Origin: Hydrangea macrophylla
Taxonomy: Eukaryota > Streptophyta > Magnoliopsida > Cornales > Hydrangeaceae
Reading direction: 5' to 3'
DNA: 64,000 bases
NCBI GenBank assembly: GCA_033977485.1
Contig: CM066982.1
Location: forward strand, 12,453,218 to 12,517,217
Shown: in pieces, positions 23,196-35,143 of the stretch
Layout of the letters: every line of letters starts with the position of its first letter
How positions within the stretch are numbered: the first letter of the stretch is position 1
The notes under the pieces: model-generated
What the model was told of the DNA's origin: nothing
Databases searched by the model: none
The model's input: the letters and a program-made list of their open reading frames with translations, nothing else
Translations under genes and position numbers: made by a program

Positions 23196-23857
23196 ATCCC
23201 TAATTCTTGAGGACATCTAATACAATATTCCAAGAATTTCTGCTTTACTGATTCGTCATCAAACTGTCCCCATATGCTCAGTTTGTCAAAACAGTCTTTA
23301 AACGTTAAGCCTTAAGGCATTTTCTTTCAATATATTTTGCAAACCACCCTCAATGCTAATACCATTGTAGGTGAGAGTCTTAACTATTGAATTAAACCAC
23401 CTTTGTGTATTTCAAACTTAATTGTGATGATATAGTCCCGGTCATGAAAGGACTATTGATTCTATATCTTTAGAGAAGTACGGGATACTGTAGAAGTTGC
23501 CCTCCGTTGAGCTTAATTGCATTTGCATGGTAGATGGTTGAGTCATGGTGGATTCGCGTGATCCCAACACTTTCTTTTATTAAGAAAAACCGTTTTCAAA
23601 TCTTGTTTAGTTAAATAGTTAATCAGTAGTTTATTTAATTTAGTTGCTTTTAAGTTAGTAGTTGTTAATTGTAGAACTTTGTGTTCTACACTTGTCTTTG
23701 AATATTGAATTTTCTTTTCTTTCAGAGTCTAATCTAAGTTAGCTGATTTTTATCCTTCCCTGTGGGATCGACCTGGTCTTACCAGTTACTACTTGCACGT
23801 CCACCTACACTTGGGTGTTGCACAAGAGCGCACAAGATTTTTCACGTGTCAAGTTTT

Positions 23858-23875
23858 TGGCGCCGTTGCCGGGGA
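23858..23875 (+). other. Primer-binding site, tRNA-Asp type
   Basis: TGGCGCCGTTGCCGGGGA, six bases after the LTR end. This is the standard Athila primer site. Confidence 0.9.
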
Positions 23876-23982
23876 AGACGACGATCAACTCCTTAGATTA
23901 CCTCAGTCTCTCTTCATCTCTTTATTTTCTCTTCTTTTCAGTTCTTTTGGGTAAGCACTCACCCTAGGGACTCTCCTAGTTC

Positions 23983-26208
23983 ATGTCCAATAATTCTATT
24001 GAAGGAATTTTTGGAAATCCTTTCTACCGCTCTGACTCTGATAGTTCCATCAACCCGATAGCCACTCCAACTGAATCAATGGATGATCATCAGAGTGAAA
24101 ATGGTGACAATGTTGTGGTACCAATTGATGAGGCGCTACGTCCTCTTTGCGATCTCATGCAACCAGAACATGCACCTACGCCCTCTTGCATTCAAATCCC
24201 ACCGCATAATGGCGAATTTCAGTTTTGCAATGGGATGATTCAACTGCTTCCCACCTTTCATGGGATGGAAAGTGAGAAGGCGTACGTACATGTCACTGAT
24301 TTTGAGGATGTTTGCAAAACATTCTCGCAAAATTGTCCAAGGGAGGTGACACATCTAATGTTATTCCCCTTCACTTTGAAAGATAAAGCGAAGGCGTGGC
24401 TCCACTCCCTCAAACCTAATTCAATTTTCACCTGGCATGCAATGAGCACCGCGTTTCTAAAGAAATTCTATCCTACTCGCATGACCACAGACCTTCAGCG
24501 TCAAATCAATTCCTATAAACAAAAGAGCAATGAAACCTTCACACAAGCGTGGGAGCGTTTCAAAGATTTGCTTCTCTCGTGCCCACACCATGGGTTTGAG
24601 AAATGGCGAACTATCAGCTTCTTTTATCAAGGATTGAATGGTGAAACAAAGAAGTTGGTGGAAACGATGAGCTCTGGACCATTTCTGCGTAAAAACACTG
24701 AAGAGGCTGAAGCCCATTTCGAATGGTTAGCTGAATACGCTCATGAATGGTCAAATTCTGACAATGTCTCACGCTCACAGATATCCTGTGTAGAGGAGAA
24801 AAGCCTATACCAGCTAACCAGTGAAGATCACCTCATGACTAAGTATGCAGAGCTAGCAAGGAAGGTAGAGGAGTTAAGCATGAAAGGAGAGAGCTCTAGG
24901 CAAGTCATGCCTGCGGAACCATGTGGCACATGCAACATGTTGGGACATACAACTCAATATTGTCCTAATGTGCCATATTTTCAAGAGCAAGCCCCTATAG
25001 AGATGAATGCCATGCAAGGTTTTCGAGGGGCGGGGAATTCCAACAATAACTTTCAAAGTAACAATAGATGGAATCACCCCGGTTTTGATTGGAGAAATAA
25101 TGCTGGGACCCAAAATCAATATCAACAGCAGCCCTACAACAACAATCAATATCAAGGGCAAAACAATAGGCCGTTCCAGCAATACAATCAAAACAGAACC
25201 AATAACTACAACCAAGCTCAACCCTCCAATGCACCACAGACCAACACCTATGTGCCACCGCACAAGAAGGTACAAGAAGAAGAGCCACTTGTTAATGCCA
25301 ATCTAACGCAGCAACTTATACAAATGATGAGTAGAATGTCTGCCACGTTAGAGAGGATAGATGCACGGCAAGAGGGCTCAGGAGGAACATTCCCTGCCCA
25401 ACCACTTCCGAACCCCAAGGGACATAACAATGGTCCTAACAATCCAGAACATGCTAAAGCCGTGACTACACTGAGAAGTGGAAAAATCATTGAGAAGAGC
25501 ATGCCTCTATCTACATCCAAAGTGTACAAAGAGGAGGAAGTGGTGGGAAATGAGCTTGAGCAACTATCTACTCGAGAGGAGGAGCCGTCTACTAATGATG
25601 AACCAATAAAGGCAAACATTGAAGCTCCTAGAGTAGAGGAAGAAGTTGAGCGAAGGCCTGGAAAGGAGTCTGTTAAGGAGGAACCACCAAAATGCCCTTT
25701 TCCTGCACCTTATCCTCAACGGTTGAAGAAACCCAAGAATGAGACAAAGAATCAGGAGTTTCTGGAATTGTTTAAACAAGTTAAAATTAACCTTCCACTC
25801 CTAGATGCTATCAAGCAAGTGCCGGCCTATGCTAAGTATCTCAAAGATCAATGCACGGTCAAGAGGAGGCAAAGCGTGAAGAAACATGCTTATGTCGCAT
25901 GCCAAGCCAGTGCGATCATTCAAAATGAGTTGCCTCCAAAACTCAAAGACCCCGGTACACCTACTGTCTCATGTAGAATTGGGAATCAAAGGATAGATAA
26001 CGCACTCCTCGATCTAGGAGCAAGCGTAAACCTGCTGCCTTATTCAGTCTATAAGTAGCTAGGGTTGGGTGAACTCAAACCCACCCGAGTCGCTTTGCAA
26101 TTGGCAGACAGATCTGTAAAGTACCCTAGAGGGGTGTTAGAGGACGTCCTTGTCCAAATAGATTCTTTTGTCTTTCCGGTTGATTTTGTGATATTGGACA
26201 CATAACCT
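23983..26208 (+). pseudogene. Athila gag and aspartic protease (two in-frame stops)
   Basis: The ATG at 23983 opens a 691-codon frame. Residues ~85-250 form the retrotransposon gag capsid (KAKAWLHSLKPNSIFTWH, FLKKFYPTRM, FKDLLLSCPHHGFEKW). At ~307-320 is a CCHC knuckle, CGTCNMLGHTTQYC, followed by an Asn/Gln-rich stretch, then an acidic linker and VKINLPLLDAIKQVPAYAKY. The protease motif is LLDLGASVNLLPYSVYK, with D-L-G-A where other Ty3 elements have D-S/T-G-A; this is usual for Athila. A TAG at 26056-26058 and a TAA at 26203-26205 interrupt the frame inside the protease. The same frame then continues into pol, so gag-pol was one frame in the ancestor. Confidence 0.92.
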
Positions 26209-29200
26209 GTGTCTAATCCTGGTGCACATATCCCGGTTATCTTTGGACGTCCATTCCTCAACACCATTGATGCCACAATCAAGATTAGAAGTGGTATCAT
26301 GACTATCGTATTCGGGAACATGACATTGAATGTCAAAATTTTTTCTAATCCCCGACCTGAAGAATACGATGATGAGGAAGAAATTCATTATATAGACACG
26401 GTCATTGAAGATGAAGTTGACTTGGTCGACTACAAAGATCCTTTGGAAGTTGTGATGACTCAATTAGGCGATAGCTATCAGCCTGCGGAGTCAACTCCAT
26501 TGGATGCTGACCTGAACCAGACATGTCTTATGATGGATACGATAGAGGAGGATAGAGCAGAATGTATGTGGGTAATGCCATATGAACAATTGCCTCTGAA
26601 AACTAAGTTGGCAATGCCTTCTAGTTTCCAGTTTCCGGAGTTAGAGTTAAAGGAGCTGCCCAAAGAGCTAAAATACGCATTCCTAGGGACTGGAAAAACT
26701 TATCCTGTGATCATTTCATCTGCTTTAACTCATGAACAGGAAGGTAAGTTAGTGCAAATGCTAACCAAGCATAAGGATGCTATGGGATGGACGATTGCTG
26801 ACCTCAAAGGCATAAGCCCATCCATATGCACGCATAAGATATATCTGGAGGAAGACGCTAGACCTTCAAGGCAAATGCAAAGGCGTCTGAATCCCAACAT
26901 GCAAGAAGTAGTTAAAAAGGAAGTGCTTAAACTACTTGATGTTGGGATGATTTATCCGATATCTGACAGTCCTTGGGTTAGTCCTACCCAAGTAGTTCCA
27001 AAGAAAGCAGGCATAACGGTCATCCCGAACAAAGATGGTGAATTAGTACCAACACGTGTCCCCACTGGATGGAGGATGTATATTGACTACAGGAAGTTAA
27101 ATACTGTGACCCGAAAGGACCATTTTCCTTTGCCATTCATGGATCAAATGCTAGAACGTGTGGCGGGTCACAAGTATTACTGCTTTTTGGATGGATACAG
27201 TGGATATAATCAAATTGAAATTGCTCCTGAAGATCAGGAGAAAACCACATTCACTTGTCCATTTGGTACATTTGCCTACCGACGAATGCCGTTTGGCTTA
27301 TGTAATGCACCGGCTACCTTTCAGCGGTGCATGCTAAGCATATTCAGTGACATGGTCGAAAACATCCTTGAAGTCTTCATGGATGATTTTTCAATGTTTG
27401 GCCATAGCTTTGAAGATTGTCTCAGCAATCTCGAGCAGGTTTTAATGAGGTGTGAGGACAAACACCTAGTTTTGAATTGGGAAAAGTGTCACTTTATGGT
27501 GACCAAGGGAATAGTCCTCGGCCATATAATATCCGATGAAGGAATCCAAGTGGATAAGGCTAAAATCGACATAATCTCAAATCTACCTGTCCCCCGTACA
27601 GTAAGAGACATCCGTTCATTCTTGGGGCATGCAGGATTTTAATGTCGGTTTATCCAGAACTTCAGTGCAATTTCTCGACCCCTTTGTCAACTTCTTGTCA
27701 AAGATGCACCATTCGAGTGGTCAGAAAGTTGCCAAAAGTCCTTTGAGGATCTAAAAGAGCTCCGCACCTATAATACAGGCACCCGATTGGAGTTTGCCTT
27801 TCGAATTAATGTGCGATGCTAGTGATTACGCCATTGCCGCAGTCCTAGGCCAGAGAAAGGACAATAAGCCATATGTGATATACTATGCCAGCCGAACTTT
27901 GAATGAAGCTCAAATGAATTATACAACCACTGAAAAGGAGCTGCTGGCTGTAGTATTCGCCCTGGACAAGTTTAGGTCTTATCTGATAGGGTCACCAATC
28001 GTCTGTTTTACAGATCATTCGGCCCTCAAGTATCTGCTGTCAAAGAAAGACGCTAAACAACGGCTTATTCGCTGGATACTCTTACTCCAAGAGTTTGATC
28101 TAACAATCAAAGACAAGAAAGGAGTAGAAAATGTGGTTGCGGACCATTTGTCACGGTTGACTTTTGTTGACAATACTGAATCCCAATCCATTAAGGACGA
28201 GTTCCCAGACGAACAACTACTGGAAGTAAGTAGTCTACCTTGGTATACTGATATTGTAAACTACCTTGTCACGGGTGAAACACCGACTCATTGGTCGAAC
28301 CAAGACAGAAAACGGTTCCTCTCGTTCGCGCATCATTTCTTCTTTGATGACCCATACCTTTTTAAGTACTGTGCTGATCAGGTTATCAGGCGCTGCGTTC
28401 CCAATGAGGATATAACCGTAATATTAGCATCATGCCATTCTGAGGCATGCGGTGGCCACTTCGCGTCACAAAAGACCGCACAAAAAGTTCTACAAAGCGG
28501 TTTTTACTAGCCCACAGTCTTCAAAGATGCATATTCCTTTTGCAAGACATGCCAACGCTGTCAAAAGCTTGGAACTATTTCTAAAAGGAATTCTATGCCT
28601 TTAACCCCTATCATCACAATTGAGATATTTGATTGTTGGGGCATAGATTTTATGGGCCCATTTCCCAAGTCTAATAACTGTGAATACATACTCCTTGCTA
28701 TAGAGTATGTATCAAAATGGGTTGAAGCGATACCAACGAGACGCAAAGACCATAAAACGGTCTTGTCCTTTCTAAGAGAGCATATTTTGTCTCGTTTTGG
28801 AACTCCGAAAGCTTTACTAAGTGACCAAGGCAAGCACTTCTGCAACAGGCCTTTGGAGTCACTTCTCAAGAAATACGGAGTCCACCATAAAATTGCTCTT
28901 GCCTATCATCCACAGTCAAATGGGCAAGCAGAATTGGCTAACCGAGAAATCAAGCATATTCTCGAAAAGACGGTTAGCTCCAATCGAAAAGACTGGTCAT
29001 ACAAGCTGACTGACACTTTATGGGCGTACCGTACTGCCTATAAGACGAATCTTGGTATGTCCCCGTATAGATTAGTTTACGGGAAAGCTTGCCACCTTCC
29101 TGTTGAAATTGAACATAAAGCTTACTGGGCGACATGCTCATTGAACTTTGACATTCAAGAGGGAGGTCAGCTACGCAAGCTCCAACTGGAAGAGCTAGAG

Positions 29201-29536
29201 GAAATACGACGAGATGCGTATGACTCTGCAAAGTTGCATAAGGAAAGGTTGAAGGCTCGCCACGATCGTACGATCTTTCGTAAATCATTTGAGCCGGGGC
29301 AGAAAGTTTTGCTGTATGACTCTCGCCTCCACCTTTTCCCAGGAAAACTCCGTTCCCGTTGGACAGGCCCATTCATTGTAAAAACTGTTTTTCCACATGG
29401 GGCGGTTGAGCTCGTCAATCCAAAGAACGATGATTGTTTCAAGGTCAATGGCCAAAGATTGAAACCGTTCTTGGAGAACTTCCGCACTGAAGTTGAGCAC
29501 ATCCAGCTGGATGAGCCCAGCTATTCTCCCACTTAA
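26209..29536 (+). pseudogene. Athila pol: protease end, RT, RNase H, integrase
   Basis: Continues the gag-protease frame. IFGRPFLNT ends the protease. RT spans about 26850-27640 with WRMYIDYRKLN, FLDGYSGYNQI, MPFGLCNAPATFQ and catalytic FMDDF. A TAA at 27640-27642 and a frameshift near 27762 precede RNase H ([41 protein letters not shown]). A TAG at 28508-28510 falls in the integrase zinc-binding region ([15 protein letters not shown]). The integrase core shows the DDE triad in [18 protein letters not shown] and GQAELANRE, with the C-terminal domain ending at 29536. Four lesions make it non-functional, although all catalytic residues remain. Confidence 0.92.
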
Positions 29537-29692
29537 AAATCCAAAGTGGAGTTCCAAATTGTTGTTGTATTTCTTTTCTTTCCCTGCATTTTAGTTTCTC
29601 TCTTTTTGTTTTTAAGTTTTTGTTCGTTCTTTTGTGCTTGTGATCTGGTTCTAATCCATTATACCTTAAACTACTCGGTTGCAGGTGCATAG
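29537..29692 (+). other. Spacer between Athila pol and 3' frames
   Basis: Pyrimidine-rich spacer ending TTGCAG at about 29683, just before ATG 29693. This could be a splice acceptor for a subgenomic message; inference only. Confidence 0.4.
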
Positions 29693-30595
29693 ATGCGAGG
29701 CGATGATGTTCATTCTATCGGTTCTTGGGCTAATTCAGAATGTCATTGTGGCACCTGGACTGAGGGTGAACTCACACCCTGCCCCTTGCTTCATCAAGAC
29801 CCTGAAGCTCATTCTCTCATTGATGCTGCTCAAGGGTACATTCCATACCCACCGACCCTCCTTGACATCAATCCATATGAAAATATGGGATTTTAGGATG
29901 ACGATGATGTGGATGAGGAAGAAGACCTGTACATGGGGAGAATGGTGGATGATGCACTCATGGCACAATGGGAAAATGATGATATGTGGGAGCCATGGGA
30001 AGATCATGACCTCCAGGATGTCGTCCCAGACCGCCACAATGCCGTCTTTGTTTTCGTGGATGATTTCCTTATTCCTGAGTTGGTCCCATACCGCTATGTG
30101 CACCTGAGCTTCCTGCTATTCAGGCTCCAATGCCCCTTACCAGCTAGTGCATTTTGGGAACCTATGCCAATAGTGAGGTTGGAACGTGTCACATTTCTTT
30201 GTTTTTTTCGTGTTAATCCGTGTTTCTTGTGTGCTGTTATTTTAATATCGGTTTGTTGTCTTTTGTCCAGGATTGTCACTATGTTTCTAAACGGTATTCC
30301 GGTATTCCTTCCACATCAACTGGTTCATGGTTTTGGGCCCTACATAAGGCCCCCACACACTCCGCCGCGAGAGGACAGTCCGTTGCGCAATTACACTCCC
30401 TTATCCTTGTCTCCATCCGAATCACCTCTTGCATGGGCTTTCAATTCTTTAGAGACGCCAGACTTGCTTGATGATGTCCTTGCTGCTTTTCGATTGTTCT
30501 GGGAAAAGGAATCATCGAGTTTGGACTCCACTTTTGAAAATTCGGCGGGTTATGAAGAGATTGTGGAAGAGGAAATCTTTATACTCAAAGATTAG
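29693..30595 (+). pseudogene. Athila 3' frame 1 (env-like position, one stop)
   Basis: One frame of about 300 codons with a single TAG at 29894-29896. The N-terminal part includes MRGDDVHSIGSWANSECHC; after the stop come a strongly acidic segment (MDEEEDLYMGRM), then a Cys-rich hydrophobic stretch (FRVNPCFLCAVILISVCCLL) and an acidic C-terminus. The hydrophobic stretch could be a membrane segment, as expected of an env-like protein. It is also T-rich and bounded by AGGTTGG (about 30178) and TTGTCCAG (about 30270), so it may be a short intron. I recognise no domain. Confidence 0.5.
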
Positions 30596-30924
30596 TGCTG
30601 CATTTCAGTTGTTTCCGTTCATTTCATCTTTCGTTTATCAACTGGAGTGTAATCCTTGACAGAATTTTATTGGTTTTAGTTTTATTTTTGGTTTTCTTTA
30701 GTTAAATAAGGTCTTAAACACCATTGGGGGTAATAATGTTGCAATTTGAATGCTATTATAAAGTTTTACTTCTATATAAATTGCACTTTCCTAACATGAG
30801 GATGAGTTTTTGGCTTACATGTCCTGTACTGCGCTATTTTATAATTTTACTGTATGTCCAGAATAATGTTGGCTAGTTGGGGGTACATTTTGTCTAAATT
30901 CTGTGAAGTTTTGGAAAATCTAGG

Positions 30925-31034
30925 TTCGATCGATCGAAAGTTCTCAATCGATCGAACGTATCACTTTCTTGAGCGCTTGAAATATCTCAATCGATCGAAT
31001 GTTCGATCGATCTAACTTATCTCGATCGATCGAG
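30925..31034. repeat. TCGATCGA palindrome array 3 (internal)
   Basis: TTCGATCGATCGAAAG, CAATCGATCGAACG, TTCGATCGATCTAAC and CTCGATCGATCGAGAG units. Same motif as in the LTRs but in internal DNA, hence present in full-length RNA. Confidence 0.85.
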
Positions 31035-31398
31035 AGTTGTATTTAAATGAGGCGTCCAGCGTACACTTCATCAGTCTCTTCACCTTCCTCACTCTCTCGA
31101 GCGATCGGCGACAGCAAGGTTTTGGGGCGATTCTCATCACTCCCAACTATCCATCCCATTGTTGAAAGCTGCGGGTCCCACTTCTCACCCCCCTACATCA
31201 TCATCTTCATCACCCTCACCCCCTTTGCACACATCTCCAGAGGTAAGGTTTCAAGCACCCCCTCTTTCAATTTTCATTTTGAATCATAATAGGGGTGCCC
31301 TCCATTGGTCGTTTGACCATTCTCTTGTAGTTTTGTTGTTATTTTCGTTGTTTTGTTGTCTTCTCCGTTCGTCTTCTCGTTGCTGTCGCATCTCTGTG

Positions 31399-31475
31399 CT
31401 CGATCGATCGAAAACATTCGAGCGATCGATAACTCGTGTTGTTCGATCGATCGATAAACGTTCGATCGCTCGAAC
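31399..31475. repeat. TCGATCGA palindrome array 4 (internal)
   Basis: CTCGATCGATCGAAAAC, TTCGAGCGATCG, GTTCGATCGATCGAT and TTCGATCGCTCGAA units, just upstream of the second 3' frame. Confidence 0.85.
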
Positions 31476-31551
31476 TAGGGCAGTGGCAATTTCTTTCTTT
31501 CTTTTCATATTCCTGTTTTAACTATCTTTTTCTTTTCTTTTCCATTTCAGG

Positions 31552-33032
31552 GTGTTCACAATGAACCCTGTTACAGGGTATCATAGGGAGAAGCCCCTTG
31601 ACCTTGCCATTCCTGACCCGGTCCCACATCATGGCTTCCGGAGCACTCCTGACCGTCAGTGGTTTACACGTTACTTCCAGTCCAGGAAGGTCATGATAGA
31701 GCGACCACTCGAGACAGCTTGGTTCGCGACTCCCTGGTATCTCGCCCGCATCCGAGCCATGCCACACTGGTACGATTTGCTCTCTCAGGTGAAGAGAGTG
31801 AATCTCTTGTGGATTCGCGCAGCCTGCGCGACGATGATTAGAGATCCCGATGCCGCATTCACACTGTGATCATTCTTTCGCGGCCGGGAGATCGTGTTCA
31901 GTCCTGCTACTGTCTCAGCTGCTCTTGGAGTCCCGGAGGTACCCGACTGTGTATGCCCGCACCGTGCTGGCACGCCAGTGCTCTCACCCACTGCTGTTAT
32001 CCGAGAGCTTACCGGGGGTGCTTTACCGAGCTGGGATGGTGCGGCCCTTATTGCTGATGTTTATTTGACAGATAATTATCATATGCTCCACCTTGCGTTG
32101 AGCAACTGTCTATTAGTCACCTCTTCCGGGAGAAGATTGCTGCCTGGTATGCTCATGTTTTATTTGCCATTGGGACGGGGTTGCCAGTCTGTTTGCCTCG
32201 CCTATATATTAACTTCATGAGGCACCCCACTCGCAACATCGCTGCTAAAAAGCACCTGAAAGGTGCTTGGGCCATTCATAGGGTGATTGAGCAGGCTGGT
32301 CTCCTTCCCTTACCTGACGATGCGACTTCTCAGGCTCGCAGTCGATTTGGCGAGACAGCTTCTCGCCGCTCAGATGCTCAGAGGAGGAAAAGAAAGGGCA
32401 AGGGGAAAGCAAAAGTTGGAGAGAAGAGGAGGAGAGCCGATGGCACCGATACAGAGGGTGCAGCTTCAGGGACGCCGACCGAGGCTGAGGAGCTTGATTC
32501 TGACGATGAGGTTGATCCTCTGGTGGAGGTTGCACAGTTTGAGCTGAGACAGCGATCTCAGACTCAAACTCAGGCCCAGGGAGAGTCTTCGTCATCCGTG
32601 CCTCTCCCGACGGTTCATGAGCTATTATTGGAGGAGAGGGAGGCTCGGATCAGACTCGAGGGCCGGGTAGCCCACATGACGACATTACTTGAGGCTATCT
32701 TGGTTCAGTTGGGGGTTGATCAGTCCTTATATACACCTCCATCTCACGCCACTCCTGCTACTGCTCCGGTTACCACAGACCCACCTACCACTACGCCCCC
32801 TACTGCACATCCTACGGCTGATCCGTCCACTTCTGACACCCTACCACCACATACTGATCCTGTTCCACCACCGTCCTCGGTAGCACCACCTTTTGCGGAG
32901 CCCCCACTTCCACCACCTCCAGTTATCACTGAGAGTGACCCGGCGACGGCTAGCACTGTTGTTGAGGGTGGAGTTGCGGATACCTCCGATGCGCCGATCG
33001 AGATATTATCAGATGTTGCGGAGGATGTGTAG
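31552..33032 (+). pseudogene. Athila 3' frame 2 (plant transposon protein-like)
   Basis: The likely start is ATG 31561 (MNPVTGYHREKPLDL). The frame shows STPDRQWFTRYFQSRKVM, a TGA at 31867-31869, then GREIVFSPATVSAALGVPEV, a pattern seen in the putative transposon protein domain of Athila elements (name from memory, moderate confidence). A frameshift near 32110-32125 moves reading to the frame ending at 33032. That frame contains LYINFMRHPTRNIAAKKHL, a basic stretch RRKRKGKGKAKVGEKRRR that could act as a nuclear signal, an acidic patch, a Glu/Arg-rich coiled-coil-like segment and a Pro/Thr-rich tail. Role unknown. Confidence 0.6.
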
Positions 33033-35130
33033 GTGGTGACTGTGCAAGTGTTTGGAGAGTTTTGATGTATTTTCTTTCTTCTATTTTTTCTATCTCTCTG
33101 CTCTCAGTATGTACATGTTGTTTTTTTTTTGGATTATGTGGGACTGTCGGTGGTTATGTTTCGCCTGTTGGATGGTTTTGAGATTGTAAGACATTTATTA
33201 TCACTGACATGTCATTTTCAGTACTTATTTTTACAGTGATCTCTTTGTATTATTTATAGATCATACGTTTTTTGTACCATCGTATATCTTTCGTTTGATC
33301 TTGGTTGCTTGGAGATTGTTGATGTCTTCACAGATTGTTACGCTTGCAGTCATTGCGTTGCTTTAACAGGTGATATCTTTTTATTTATTGTTGAAAATCA
33401 ACTTCTGAGGTCATCGCGATTTTCAGTTGGGGGTGGGATGTAAATAGATTATCACCTGCGCATGTTTACGTTAGTAGCAATCTGTTTTACTTTATTGCAC
33501 ATTGAACGATCATGTTATTGTGAACTTTATCAGTGGAATACTTTTAAATATTCTCTTCTACTTAACCACTATCAAGTGATGATACATTCATGTTAATCTC
33601 TTCTTTTTATGAATTACATTCACGCGTTTTTTACTAGTGTCACTAAGACAAATGCATATGTTGACCAGTCTTGTATCCAACACCCATTTGTACGCGTTAA
33701 TAGCTATGCTGAAAATTTAAATAAGAGTTAATACGACTGTTATGCTTTGAGGAATAAATAGTGGAAACTAACAACCCTTAGTGAGTTTTTGAACCCAATC
33801 TTCAATTCTGAGGGAATTGTCACATTAATTCGAATTGTTTTTTTTGAATATTCTGGAAATTCGTCGAATAGTCTAAAAAATTCTTCATTTAGGCTGTTTA
33901 TTAGAGGAGAACGTTCAGGATTTACCAATTAAACTCAAATGACCACTGAAGTGCTAAAACTAAGAAATTAAGAAAAATGATTTAAGCCATCGTTATTCAG
34001 TCCTTACCTTTTTCATAGACCTGTATCAACATCCAAGAATCTCTTAACCCCATACCGAGTAAATATTGTCAATATGAAAGCCCAAAACCTTCCGTCTGAT
34101 ACTTTAACCTCTATAAATTCAATTGCACATTTAATGTGATCAAAATTATTGAAGTATGTGACAAGAAGGGAGTAGTGTGGGAAGGAGGTTATAGAAAGAT
34201 TTTTACAAGGAGATGTTGAATAAAAAAAAAAAAAGGAAGGAAGAGTAAAAAGAAATAAAAGTATATGAGAACAGAAGATGGTTGGAATAAGAAGAAATAA
34301 ACTAGTCACTATCACAAGCTAAGGATGTGCAATTCTCGCCTCTCCTGTCTTCACTCCACTAAATAAAAGCCGAAAAGTCAAAGTCTTAATGATTTTTAAC
34401 AACTTGGTTTGAACGTGAATGTGTACTTTGAGTATCCACGGTATTTCGCTCCTCTAGTAAGTAGTATTCCTTTCAGGAGACTATATCACTCTAAATGTTC
34501 GTCCTTTATTGAGTTCGGTGTGAAACACTAGTAGCCAAAACATCACTCTTATTAAAGTTTCACACAATGAGCGATCATTATTAAACCAGTTTCTGTGGGA
34601 TGTTCATTTTTGAGTGCAACCCATGTGAGAATCGAGTTAAAACTACAAATTCCAAGGGTATGATAGTCTAAACAACTCTAAAATAAAGTTGGATGCATAG
34701 TTGTTGACTTCACACACACACGGATACATGAATGTAATGCATATGTATATTTGTCTTGGTCATATGAGGAACATGTGGATTTCTTCATGGTCTGTATGAG
34801 GTTGATATATTATGTGGAGCTAAATTGATAGTCGAATGGGAAAGAATGTTTAAAAGTTTTTCTATATCTTTTTGAGCTTAAAATCTAGAATTTTGTGGGT
34901 AGATTCACTGCAAACCCTCACGAGACAACACTCGTCCACTAGGGGAACCTAGGGGTTTAACGGCTTGTTGCAATTGCTAAATGCAACCGCGATTCCTGCG
35001 AAAGTGAGTTAGGTAGTGTTTCTTTCTTAATTAGATTAGTTTGCATTAGTTTATTTTTGTTTCTTCTAGTCGTTGTAGTAGGAGTTAGCTTGCTTTATTT
35101 TCGCTTTATTGCTAGGGACTAGCAACTCGC
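33033..35130 (+). other. Athila 3' untranslated region
   Basis: About 2.1 kb of AT-rich non-coding DNA before the polypurine tract, including GTTGGGGGTGGG near 33427. No ORF with a recognisable domain, no array. Long 3' non-coding regions are normal for Athila. Confidence 0.7.
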
Positions 35131-35143
35131 TAGTTGGGGGTTG
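35131..35143 (+). other. Polypurine tract of the Athila element
   Basis: TAGTTGGGGGTTG immediately before TGACAAG of the 3' LTR. The G-run broken by Ts matches the usual Athila form. Confidence 0.75.

Larger units (their letters stand above)
22223..23851 (+). repeat. Athila 5' LTR (1629 bp)
   Basis: TGACAAGCGGG to CACGTGTCA. Contains two TCGATCGA-type palindrome arrays (22475-22584 upstream and 23088-23195 downstream of the TATA box) and a TATA box at about 22653-22666. It differs from the 3' LTR mainly by substitutions plus a 12-bp difference in the second array and 2 bp in the TA run. Confidence 0.93.
30596..31551 (+). other. Athila inter-ORF region with TCGATCGA arrays
   Basis: Non-coding, about 950 bp. 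It contains two more groups of the element's palindrome (30925-31034 and 31399-31475) and a T-rich run ending TTTCAG at about 31550, directly before ATG 31561, consistent with a splice acceptor. Confidence 0.55.

Noticed and set aside
22961..23233. 90-codon minus-strand frame rich in DRS/IDR (also at 35880-36164)
   Set aside because: Translation of the TCGATCGA array in an LTR; repeat-derived peptide.
32181..33032. Pro/Thr-rich 283-codon frame as an independent gene
   Set aside because: It continues the second 3' frame of the Athila element after a frameshift; the upstream part is in another phase.
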